Of a DNA stretch of 64,000 bases, positions 35,561 through 42,377 are shown piece after piece. The position numbers and the translations under genes are program-made. Location: contig NZ_LBIQ01000030.1 in assembly GCF_001280515.1 (NCBI RefSeq), forward strand, positions 1,568,501 to 1,632,500. The letters run 5' to 3'. The notes beneath the pieces were generated by a model that was not told the DNA's origin, did not search any database, and saw only the letters and a program-made list of their open reading frames with translations. The DNA comes from Mangrovimonas sp. ST2L15. Its GTDB lineage: Bacteria > Bacteroidota > Bacteroidia > Flavobacteriales > Flavobacteriaceae. Every line of letters starts with the position of its first letter. Within the stretch, counting starts at the first letter, position 1.

Positions 35561-35852
35561 ATGGTCGATACAGGTCCTTCCATTCTGGATTAAGGCCTTC
35601 AATAAGATTAATCTTCCAATCCCTGTGCCAATTTTTTAACTGCTTTTCTCTCTTTATAGCGTCATAAACGTATTGATACTCTTCATAATATACCAGTTTC
35701 CTTAATTTATATCGAGATGTAAAACCACTATTAGAACTAAGATGTCGTTCCATTCTATCATCTATACCTCCTGTAATGCCAATGTATAAGACGCCTCTTG
35801 GTTTGTTTGTAAGAATGTAAACCCAATAGTTGTGATAGGCGCGTCTCATCAT
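35535..35852 (-). CDS. GIY-YIG nuclease-domain protein ending in a REP-like repeat
   Basis: 105 residues (or 104 from the second Met). The single domain has YWVYILTNKPRGVLYIGITGGIDDRMERH (both GIY and YIG halves, with the arginine helix). It continues with SRYKLRKLVYYEEYQYVYDAIKREKQLKNW, which carries the catalytic-type glutamate. Small stand-alone members of this family resemble the UvrC nuclease domain; their role is not established. The last residues, DPETSSG and the stop, are encoded by the palindromic repeat at 35535-35558, so gene and repeat are physically joined. Confidence 0.85.
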   Translation of the reverse strand: MMRRAYHNYWVYILTNKPRGVLYIGITGGIDDRMERHLSSNSGFTSRYKLRKLVYYEEYQYVYDAIKREKQLKNWHRDWKINLIEGLNPEWKDLYRPLDPETSSG

Positions 35853-35880
35853 GTATTAAAAATAGTGATTTTGTGATAAG

Positions 35881-35966
35881 ATGCTGAAATAAATTCAGCA
35901 TGACAGTTCGTTTATTGAATCCCATCCCTTGTCATCCTGAACTTGTTAACTTCGATTTCAGAATCT
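35881..35966. repeat. REP-like palindromes between GIY-YIG and the acetyltransferase
   Basis: ATGCTGAA and TTCAGCAT (35881-35901) form a tight hairpin; a degenerate TCATCCTGAAC...TTTCAGAATC unit follows at 35932. The 21 bases at 35894-35914 recur exactly at 40939-40959. These belong to the same dispersed repeat family. Confidence 0.7.
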
Positions 35967-35985
35967 AAATGTCATCAAGACGTTC

Positions 35986-36500
35986 CTATCTGGTTATTTC
36001 AAACAGCAACAACTCGGTGTCATCATTAGGAAGAAAGGTGGTGCCTATCTGTTTCAACCCGAGTTTGATTAATAGGTTTTGGGAGGATACATTGTCTTTG
36101 GTGGTAAATCCTCTGAGGGTTTCTATACCAAAATGGGTAAAGGCCGCTTCCTTAATACAATGGGCGGCTTCAAAACCGTACCCATTTTCTCATAGGCAGG
36201 TAGAAAGGCAAACCCAATATCAATGCAGTCTACGCCTTCCCTAGCGTAGAGTCCGCAGGTGCCTATTTTCTTTCGGTCTTGCTTCCTGATCAAGGTGTAG
36301 TTTGAAAAGCCCAAACGCTCTAGTTGGGGCAGCACCTTCACACGGATGTAACTTTCAGCATCTATCTCTGTTTTAAGGTGGCGATCGCCTATGTACTTTA
36401 ACCACTTGGGGGTGTTTAAAAGCTCTAAAATAAAAGCCGCATCCTTGACACTGGTAGGTCTTAGGAGGAGTCTTTCGGTTTCAAAGGTTTTATAGGCCAT
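35986..36500 (-). pseudogene. GNAT acetyltransferase broken by a one-base frameshift
   Basis: The first 107 or so residues (FETERLLLRPTSVKDAAFILELL, then REGVDCIDIGFAFLPAYEKMG) are a RimJ/RimL-type GNAT domain. After KMG the frame runs to an early stop. In the next frame the protein continues as YGFEAAHCIKEAAFTHFG and ends LLLFEITR at 35986. One missing T at about 36181 (GGTAC where GGTTAC is expected) restores a 171-residue protein of normal length. It is either a real pseudogene or a sequencing error. Confidence 0.8.
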
Positions 36501-36653
36501 GGCTGTTTTTATGACGGGTCACACAAGTAACCGTACCCAAGGTAGTAAATTGGAACAGATTTTCAGTAGAAAAACACTTCTAAGAAATGAGTATCTCTTT
36601 AGTCTTAGGACGCCCTTGGGCTTTTGTAAAGCCAATAACTTAGGCTTATGTGG

Positions 36654-37115
36654 CTACTTCTTTTTAGACTTGCCTTTGCCGTTTCCTTTGCTTTTGCTGT
36701 TTCCTTTGCCTTTGTTCTTGTTTTTGCCGGCGTTGTTTTTTAATTGGTGGAATTCAGGGGAACCAGGTTTGATGCCTAGTTCTTTGGCGATGACGCCCCA
36801 ACCTTTCTTTTTGTTGGTTTCATACACCGTAATCACACGGTCAATAGATACTCTAGAGAGTTTGGAAAGCTCAAATGCCAAGTAAATTTCTCCAGGTGCC
36901 ATGTGCAGGCTTGTGTGCATGTGGTCAATTTTCCTGCTGCTTACACCAAAAGACAGGCTTAGATCGCTTCTAAAGGCGCTAAAGTTGGCCGTAGCTCTTG
37001 TGTTGATCATGTTTAAATCGGAGTCCAGTTGTACGCTGCCGGTGTTAAAGGTAATCTGTGCCGAAGCTGAAAAGGCCATAAGGGCCAGTAGGAAGAAAAT
37101 GCATTTTCTTATCAT
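36654..37115 (-). CDS. Hypothetical exported protein with Lys/Gly/Asn-rich tail
   Basis: 153 residues with a clear signal peptide (CIFFLLALMAFSASAQ). The central 90 residues (LDSDLNMINTRATANFSAFRSDLSLSFGVSSRKIDHM, then LAFELSKLSRVSIDRVITVYETNKKKGWGVIAKELGI) resemble no family I can name. The end is a low-complexity run of Lys, Gly, Asn and Ser, about 25 residues long. Such a basic tail could bind DNA, nucleoid or acidic polysaccharide outside the membrane, but that is a guess. Confidence 0.7.
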   Translation of the reverse strand: MIRKCIFFLLALMAFSASAQITFNTGSVQLDSDLNMINTRATANFSAFRSDLSLSFGVSSRKIDHMHTSLHMAPGEIYLAFELSKLSRVSIDRVITVYETNKKKGWGVIAKELGIKPGSPEFHQLKNNAGKNKNKGKGNSKSKGNGKGKSKKK

Positions 37116-37329
37116 ATCTTTGTAGGTTAATGGTTCATGTTTGCTGTTCTAGTACGAGACACCTTGGGGAGGTAGCAGGTATTTAAACAGGCTTGTATGC
37201 TCTGGTTGCTGATTAGGGCGTTCTATCTCCAGAGGGATAGAATAGCTAAAATAGTCATTTTTTTGGTTTATGGTTGTTTGTTTATGGTTGATGGGAGGTG
37301 CGGATTGAAAGTCTGTGTTGATGGGATTT

Positions 37330-37353
37330 GTTTTTAACTCAGGTTTTTGTTGT
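37330..37353. repeat. GTTTTTAACTCAG...TTTGTTGT repeat, third copy
   Basis: Shares GTTTTTAACTCAG and TTTGTTGT with 6113-6136. It lies ten bases 3' of the stop codon of the minus-strand WD40 gene, mirroring its place at 6.1 kb. Confidence 0.55.
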
Positions 37354-37362
37354 AGGTAATCT

Positions 37363-38325
37363 TTAATAGTTTAACTCTTTTATAATGTTCAGGTTTATGT
37401 CCCAAATAGTTATTCTTCCTTTTTTATCTGTAGTAACAATTCGATTGTCCTTAGGACTCCAATCTATTCCCCATAGTGTATTTTTTGCTTTTTCTTCTCT
37501 AATCAAGTCTCCGGTTTTATCCCATAGCCGAACATAATCACCTGCTGTAGCCAGCACTTCACCATTCTTACTCCATTTAATGTTTCGGTACTCAAGTTTA
37601 CTTTTTTCTATGTTTTTAATGTTGTCTCCATTGGCACTCCAGAATTGAAGTAAAGGCGGATAGTTTTTTTCAAAATCTCCATAGTCTCCAGTTACGAAAA
37701 ACTCACCTGACGGATGCCAATCTATACAAAGCATCAATACCTCCTGATTTCTAGGTTTAATGTTGAATAAATTATCGTTTTCATAATCGTAAATTCCTAT
37801 TTGACTTCCGACTGTTACAATTGTATTCTTTTTAGGATGCCAACTTAATCCAGTTATTGATTTTTGTTTGACGTCAATTTTTTTAATGATATTTCCTTTT
37901 TTATCAAATATGGTCAGCATTCCTTCATTATCTCCAACTGCTAAAAGTTTACCATCAAAATTCCAACCGATTCCTCGTGCTCCATCCTTAGAGATACTGT
38001 CAAGTACAATAATTGCATTATTTTCCAAATCAATAATTTTTGCTTTATCTGTTGAGATTTGTGTGGAAACCGCCAATTTCTTGTCTTTGGGATGCCATTT
38101 TAATTTAGTAATTGTATTTGTTAAAGGGTAATTCTTTTCTCTTTTAAAGTTTTTTCCTAAAAATAATCTCAGAGTGTCCTGATTTCCTCCCGTTGCAATA
38201 TATCTTCCATCTGAACTCCAATTAACTGTCCATAGCAAACCTTTATCAGTAAAACTTTCTTGCTTTTCTGATGCTTTACACCCAAATAAAATGATTGTCA
38301 AAAAAAAGGTTTGAATTTTATTCAT
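37363..38325 (-). CDS. WD40-repeat lipoprotein
   Basis: 320 residues with lipobox Cys16 (ILFGC). At least six WD40 repeats are visible through the recurring pattern W-(S/H)-x-(D/K)-(G/K)-x-(hydrophobic)3, for example LLWTVNWSSDGRYIATGG, LKWHPKDKKLAVS, IGWNFDGKLLAVGDNEGMLTIFD and IDWSPKDNRIVTTDKKGRITIWD. They should form one beta-propeller that binds a partner. It is the last of a run of five orphan minus-strand genes separated by related spacers. Confidence 0.8.
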   Translation of the reverse strand: MNKIQTFFLTIILFGCKASEKQESFTDKGLLWTVNWSSDGRYIATGGNQDTLRLFLGKNFKREKNYPLTNTITKLKWHPKDKKLAVSTQISTDKAKIIDLENNAIIVLDSISKDGARGIGWNFDGKLLAVGDNEGMLTIFDKKGNIIKKIDVKQKSITGLSWHPKKNTIVTVGSQIGIYDYENDNLFNIKPRNQEVLMLCIDWHPSGEFFVTGDYGDFEKNYPPLLQFWSANGDNIKNIEKSKLEYRNIKWSKNGEVLATAGDYVRLWDKTGDLIREEKAKNTLWGIDWSPKDNRIVTTDKKGRITIWDINLNIIKELNY

Positions 38326-38346
38326 TGTTCTTTTTTAGATTACTTA

Positions 38347-38396
38347 GAACTCGTTTTACCCTAACTAAAATAGACTTTATTCCTTGATTTGTGGGG
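38347..38396. repeat. Cassette-spacer repeat R1
   Basis: CTAACTAAAATAGACTTTAT plus TTGATTTGTGGGG (38361-38396). It aligns with R2 at 39363-39399 and R3 at 39987-40020; ACTAAAATAG is invariant. It lies just upstream (minus strand) of the WD40 gene. Confidence 0.65.
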
Positions 38397-38443
38397 AGAT
38401 GGTTGCCTATTTTATCTTAGTTTTTTGGTGTGCATTTGTTTTT

Positions 38444-38812
38444 TTAATATTTATCAAATACTTGGTCAATCAGTACCGTGTCTTTTTCGATTTTTATTTT
38501 TGTTATTTTTTCTAAAGGATAGCCATTTGTATAATAACCAAAAACTTGCGTTTTATTAATTCCGTTCACTAAAAATGTTATTTGGTAAGCTCCATCAGTT
38601 TTTGAGATAGTCGTCATATCAGATTTATATTCGGCTTTTTCTCCTTCTTTTAGTGAAATATATTTTCCTACATCACTAATATTCGGTTCTATTTTCAGAG
38701 AATCTATATTAAATTCCGTGTTGTTCATAATTTCAAAGTCCGCTACAACTTTATTACTACAAGAAGTTAAAATCAAAGTAAAAACTAAAATTCCGATGAT
38801 ATTTTGTTTCAT
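38444..38812 (-). CDS. Small hypothetical lipoprotein
   Basis: 122 residues with lipobox Cys18 (LILTSC). The short mature part has a beta-sandwich-like pattern (VVADFEIMNNTEFNIDSLKIEP, GAYQITFLVNGINKTQVFGYYTNGYPLEKITKIKIEKD). No named family is recognised. It starts 44 bases after the gene before it and is followed by repeat R1. Confidence 0.65.
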   Translation of the reverse strand: MKQNIIGILVFTLILTSCSNKVVADFEIMNNTEFNIDSLKIEPNISDVGKYISLKEGEKAEYKSDMTTISKTDGAYQITFLVNGINKTQVFGYYTNGYPLEKITKIKIEKDTVLIDQVFDKY

Positions 38813-38856
38813 TATTCTCTATTGTCAATTTCGAATTTCATGTTGTTGTGTCGTTT

Positions 38857-39339
38857 TTATTTTAATTCAAAAAATGCATCAATTTTAGAGTACAGTTCAT
38901 TCCTGTCCCCGCCTTGATTTATACAATGAAATAATTCTGCATTAATTGAAGAATCAATAGTTTCTCCATTTCTAATTTTCAAAAGTTGAGGAAATCGAGT
39001 ATAATTTTTAAAGCCATAAAACGCTCTGGATAAGAATTTCGTGTCGTATTTATCAGATTCGATTTTCCGTCCATTTAGAAATAGAACTTCCACTTCTTCT
39101 GGCAAGTTGGGAATAACTTTGTCTTCAATGTACTGACGTCCTTTTTTTCTGTTGTTATAGCAGAAGAAATTAGAGCCATCAATAGTCTGTAAATATTCCA
39201 AGTATTCCTTCTTGAACTTCTTTTCTCTAATCCATAGAAATGGACTTGCAATTATGAAGAAAGGCAACGCAATGACAATCAAGCATAGAGTCAAAATTCC
39301 AATTGGAATAGCTAATAATATGTTTTTTACCGTCTTCAT
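38857..39339 (-). CDS. Hypothetical membrane-anchored protein
   Basis: 160 residues. One long N-terminal membrane helix (ILLAIPIGILTLCLIVIALPFFIIASPFLWI) is followed by a charged cytoplasmic part with YLQTIDGSNFFCYNNRKKGRQYIEDKVIPNLPEEVEVLFLNGR. No known domain is recognised. The helix-plus-soluble layout suggests a membrane-tethered protein. Repeat R2 precedes it, and CACAACAAC follows its stop. Confidence 0.65.
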   Translation of the reverse strand: MKTVKNILLAIPIGILTLCLIVIALPFFIIASPFLWIREKKFKKEYLEYLQTIDGSNFFCYNNRKKGRQYIEDKVIPNLPEEVEVLFLNGRKIESDKYDTKFLSRAFYGFKNYTRFPQLLKIRNGETIDSSINAELFHCINQGGDRNELYSKIDAFFELK

Positions 39340-39345
39340 TTATGC

Positions 39346-39399
39346 TCCACAACTAGTTATATCCCTACTAAAATAGTTTTTATTACTTGATTTGTGGGG
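39346..39399. repeat. Cassette-spacer repeat R2
   Basis: TCCACAAC (39346-39353) is followed by CCCTACTAAAATAGTTTTTA plus TTGATTTGTGGGG (39363-39399). It matches R1 over most of its length and R3 including the TCCACAAC start. It lies in the spacer upstream of the 38857-39339 gene. Confidence 0.65.
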
Positions 39400-39442
39400 T
39401 ATGGTAGGCTTTTCGTCTTAGATCTTTTAGGCATTCGTTTTT

Positions 39443-39958
39443 TTATTTATTTTCTTCAATACAATCATTCATAAATTCTAATACATCAGTGAAATAATGT
39501 TCTAGATTCTTAAATTCTACTTCGCCAGGTTGCCAAGAAGAGAATTTCCAATATTTCCAATTTTCTAAATCTGTTTTTGGAGGGATAAGTAAAAAATATT
39601 GCTCTTCCATACTTCCACCTACTAAAATACCTTGCTCTAATTGCTGTCCTATATCTGAAACTCCTTCTTGATTCCAAACTTTTACTAAAAAATCATCAAT
39701 GTTTTTCAAAAAGTCAATTTTTTCAATCGGTTCAAAAGTAGGTTCTACATTGTTTGGTAAAGAAAATCCATTTGTAATTAAAAGAAACTGTTTATAATCT
39801 ATTGGTAGTTTGACTTTGAGCTTTTTTTCGGTCAGTTCTATATCAGTTTTTAAGGCTGGTTTGATACCTAACCATTTATTTTCAATCTGCCCTGGAGTAA
39901 ACTCAAAATCACCTAATTCAATGGCTTTCTCTGATATTTTTTTTAGTAGTGTGATCAT
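39443..39958 (-). CDS. SMI1/KNR4 family protein
   Basis: 171 residues. ALKTDIELTEKKLKVKLPIDYKQFLLITNGFSLP is the SMI1/KNR4 (SUKH) signature, with a loop and late WKYWKFSSW and FYF-type strands typical of the fold. SUKH proteins are often immunity proteins against secreted or contact-delivered toxins. No toxin gene is adjacent, so this would be an orphan immunity-type gene. It lies between repeats R2 and R3. Confidence 0.8.
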   Translation of the reverse strand: MITLLKKISEKAIELGDFEFTPGQIENKWLGIKPALKTDIELTEKKLKVKLPIDYKQFLLITNGFSLPNNVEPTFEPIEKIDFLKNIDDFLVKVWNQEGVSDIGQQLEQGILVGGSMEEQYFLLIPPKTDLENWKYWKFSSWQPGEVEFKNLEHYFTDVLEFMNDCIEENK

Positions 39959-39969
39959 ATTTCAAATTA

Positions 39970-40020
39970 TCCACAACGGGTTCTATCCTTACTAAAATAG
40001 TTTTTATTCCTTACATGTGT
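39970..40020. repeat. Cassette-spacer repeat R3
   Basis: TCCACAAC (39970-39977), then CCTTACTAAAATAGTTTTTA (39987-40006) and a diverged tail. Same order of motifs as R2. It stands directly upstream (minus strand) of the SMI1/KNR4 gene. Confidence 0.6.
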
Positions 40021-40046
40021 GTATCTGATGCCTTTTTGAATAATTA

Positions 40047-40066
40047 GATCCTTGAGGATGTTATGG
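40047..40066. repeat. Direct repeat GATCCTTGAGGATGTTATGG, copy 1
   Basis: An exact 20-base copy exists at 40903-40922, and similarity continues for about 25 bases further. The two copies bracket the lipoprotein gene at 40123-40809. Confidence 0.75.
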
Positions 40067-40122
40067 AAAAAGCATGAGTTTGGTTGAACCGCCATCATGC
40101 GGTTATAATATTATGTAGCCAG

Positions 40123-40809
40123 TTATTTTATTTCGATTTCCATCTTATAAACACTATCCACTATAAAATTAAATTTTGGAGGCTTCTTTCCTCCGAGTTT
40201 AAGTTTGGTGAAGCTCTTTTTTAGCTCTGTTGCATTGGGTGCAAAAACAGATACCGTTTCCAATCTCACATTTGTTAAACTTCTAACAGAATCGCGCCAT
40301 TTGGCATTTTCAACCATATCTTCTTTGCTGCCATCCAATTTACAGACATAAATACCATAACTTTTTTCGCCTAAAATCTTTAAGTCAGGAATTGTAATTA
40401 CGGAAAAATTCCAGCCTTCTCTGCGAAAAGGTTTGTTGATATCAAGACCTTTCTCTTTCAGTTGTTTATAGGCCATACTATCTGGTAGATTTGTTAATAT
40501 TGTTATTTCTGTAGGCCCAGGTTCATGTTCCGATGAATCAAGATAGGTTTTTATTTGCAAGGAGGCATTTGCTAATTCCAGACTGCCAGAAACAAATCCA
40601 TTTTGTTTAGAAGTCTTGCCCTTATATTGAAGGTTATATTTATTTACCAAAGAGTCTATAGTCCTTTGGGGATTTGGAGTTACAATATTAATTTTCCAAA
40701 ATTCAAAATCTGCAATTTGATTTTCACTTTGACTACAGCTGGATACTAGCAAAGCACCAAATATGGAATAAAGTAAATAATACAATCTAAAAAATGGTTT
40801 ATTATTCAT
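40123..40809 (-). CDS. Hypothetical lipoprotein, possibly glyoxalase/VOC-like
   Basis: 228 residues with lipobox Cys25 (LLVSSC). The mature part starts DFEFWKINIVTPNPQRTIDSLVNKYNLQYKG, a strand-helix opening reminiscent of a glyoxalase-type (VOC) half-domain, and later VRLETVSVFAPNATELKKSFTKLKLGG repeats it. The metal ligands of active glyoxalases are not evident. The gene is bracketed by a 20-base direct repeat. The family call is weak. Confidence 0.6.
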   Translation of the reverse strand: MNNKPFFRLYYLLYSIFGALLVSSCSQSENQIADFEFWKINIVTPNPQRTIDSLVNKYNLQYKGKTSKQNGFVSGSLELANASLQIKTYLDSSEHEPGPTEITILTNLPDSMAYKQLKEKGLDINKPFRREGWNFSVITIPDLKILGEKSYGIYVCKLDGSKEDMVENAKWRDSVRSLTNVRLETVSVFAPNATELKKSFTKLKLGGKKPPKFNFIVDSVYKMEIEIK

Positions 40810-41165
40810 TTTCTCCTAATTGTTTTTAGCTTGTTATATTGCTCTAAATTAATCTTTTATGCTTGAAATGAAGGGAGGGTGATTACTTTTTTTGTTTTAT
40901 AGGATCCTTGAGGATGTTATGGCAAAGGATGGGTTTGGTTCAGCATGACAGTTCGTTTACCAAACCCCCAGCCCTTGTCACCCTGAACTCGTTTCAGGGT
41001 CTATTGGGATACATTACGGTTTATTGATAAGACGCGTCAACCACCCATGGGCCTCCTTCTGAATAACAAATCCCTTGGCTTATAGCCCTTCCTTCCATTA
41101 AAAAAATCATAAAACCCGCCCAAAACTTGACAACCAACCAAAGAATATCGTAATTTTAAAGTGCT
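40810..41165. other. Gene-free stretch of about 350 bases with dispersed repeats
   Basis: No supported gene. It holds the second copy of GATCCTTGAGGATGTTATGG (40903-40922), the second copy of the 21-base element from 35894 (at 40939-40959) and an ACCCTGAA/TTCAGGGT palindrome (40980-41001). An open frame on the minus strand into the VWA gene has no coding features. The VWA gene's promoter must lie near the right end. Confidence 0.7.
40903..41004. repeat. Composite of dispersed repeats: GATCCTTGAGG copy 2, 21-base copy 2, CCCTGAAC palindrome
   Basis: 40903-40922 equals 40047-40066. 40939-40959 equals 35894-35914. 40979-41004 is the TCA(T/C)CCTGAAC...GTTTCAGG(A/G)T palindrome, with both arms changed together (ATCC to ACCC and GGAT to GGGT), so pairing is kept. 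Confidence 0.75.
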
Positions 41166-42293
41166 ATGACAAACCCAAACCCTCAAAGAAAAGGCTTCGT
41201 TTTTAAAACCTACGAGGTACCATACCAATCGCCTTTTGATAAACTCTTCGATATCTTTAAGGAGCTTATTACTTATACCTCTGGAGATTTTGACGAGGCC
41301 ATCGACTGGTTGCGTGATTTGGATGACGAATATAAGTTAACGACTGCCGAGTATACTATTGACGATTTTATTGAAGACTTGAAGAAAAAAGGATACATCC
41401 GTGAGGAGATAGACCCCGACGGACAAGGCGGAATGGCCATTACTGCCAAAACCGAACGGGCCATCCGTCAACAGGCACTCGACCAAATATTTGGGAAAAT
41501 AAAACGCAGTGGTGCTGGTAACCATCGCAGTAAAACCCCTGGGGTGGGCGATGAACATACAGGGGACTTTAGAAGCTATCAGTTTGGGGATGCGCTTGAC
41601 AAGGTCTCTATGACCGAGAGCTTAAAGAATGCCCAGATCAATCACGGTATTGGTGATTTTACCATGGCCGAGGATGACCTAGTGGTTGAGGAGACCCTAC
41701 ACAAATCACAGATGAGTACCGTGCTGATGATTGACATTAGCCATAGTATGATTCTTTATGGCGAAGACCGTATTACCCCAGCCAAAAAGGTAGCCATGGC
41801 ACTAGCCGAACTCATTACCACACGCTACCCCAAGGATACCTTGGATATTTTGGTGTTTGGGAACGATGCTTGGGCTATTGAGATCAAGGACTTGCCCTAT
41901 CTAAAAGTAGGACCTTATCATACCAATACGGTGGCTGGCTTGCAGTTGGCCATGGATCTACTGCGAAGAAAACGAAATACCAATAAACAGATTTTTATGA
42001 TTACCGATGGGAAACCTAGTTGTGTGCGTTTGCCAGACGGGGAGTACTATAAAGACAGTGTGGGGTTGAACCCCTTTATTACCAACAAGTGCTATGCCAT
42101 GGCCCAACAGGCTAGAAGGCTGCACATACCCATCACCACCTTTATGATTGCCAAGGATGAGTACTTGATGCAGTTTGTAAGGGAGTTTACCTATGCCAAC
42201 CAAGGAAAGGCCTTTTATACAGGGCTTAAAGGACTGGGGGAAATGATCTTTGAAGATTATGAAACCAATAGGAGAAAGCGTATTAGGGGATAG
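41166..42293 (+). CDS. VWA-domain protein paired with a MoxR-like ATPase
   Basis: 375 residues. The C-terminal half is a von Willebrand factor A domain with a complete MIDAS motif DISHS (Asp190, Ser192, Ser194), a later Thr in HTNTVAGLQ and the DG pair in MITDGKP. The N-terminal half is helical and charged and has no named domain. VWA proteins of this layout work with AAA+ ATPases of the MoxR or magnesium-chelatase type to remodel or insert metal into target proteins. The ATPase gene follows at 42378, with a palindromic repeat in the 84-base spacer. Confidence 0.88.
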   Translation: MTNPNPQRKGFVFKTYEVPYQSPFDKLFDIFKELITYTSGDFDEAIDWLRDLDDEYKLTTAEYTIDDFIEDLKKKGYIREEIDPDGQGGMAITAKTERAIRQQALDQIFGKIKRSGAGNHRSKTPGVGDEHTGDFRSYQFGDALDKVSMTESLKNAQINHGIGDFTMAEDDLVVEETLHKSQMSTVLMIDISHSMILYGEDRITPAKKVAMALAELITTRYPKDTLDILVFGNDAWAIEIKDLPYLKVGPYHTNTVAGLQLAMDLLRRKRNTNKQIFMITDGKPSCVRLPDGEYYKDSVGLNPFITNKCYAMAQQARRLHIPITTFMIAKDEYLMQFVREFTYANQGKAFYTGLKGLGEMIFEDYETNRRKRIRG

Positions 42294-42337
42294 GGAAATT
42301 GTAATTTTAAAAGTAAGAAAATTGATATATGTTGTCA

Positions 42338-42358
42338 CATCGAGCGCAGTCGAGATGT
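42338..42358. repeat. CTCGACTGCGCTCGA-type palindrome between VWA and MoxR genes
   Basis: On the minus strand this reads ACATCTCGACTGCGCTCGAT, nearly the same core as TCTCGACTACGCTCGAGA at 61315. This second dispersed palindrome family sits inside what looks like an operon spacer. Confidence 0.6.
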
Positions 42359-42377
42359 TTCAAAAAGCGAAATATAA

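Noticed and set aside
39443-39958. Orphan immunity gene as evidence for a toxin-delivery locus
   Set aside because: No toxin, VgrG, Hcp or polymorphic-toxin gene is found nearby; the SMI1/KNR4 gene alone cannot support such a locus.
41037-41228. Open frame of 63 codons on the minus strand overlapping the VWA start
   Set aside because: It overlaps a well-supported gene, lies largely over repeats and has no protein-like features.
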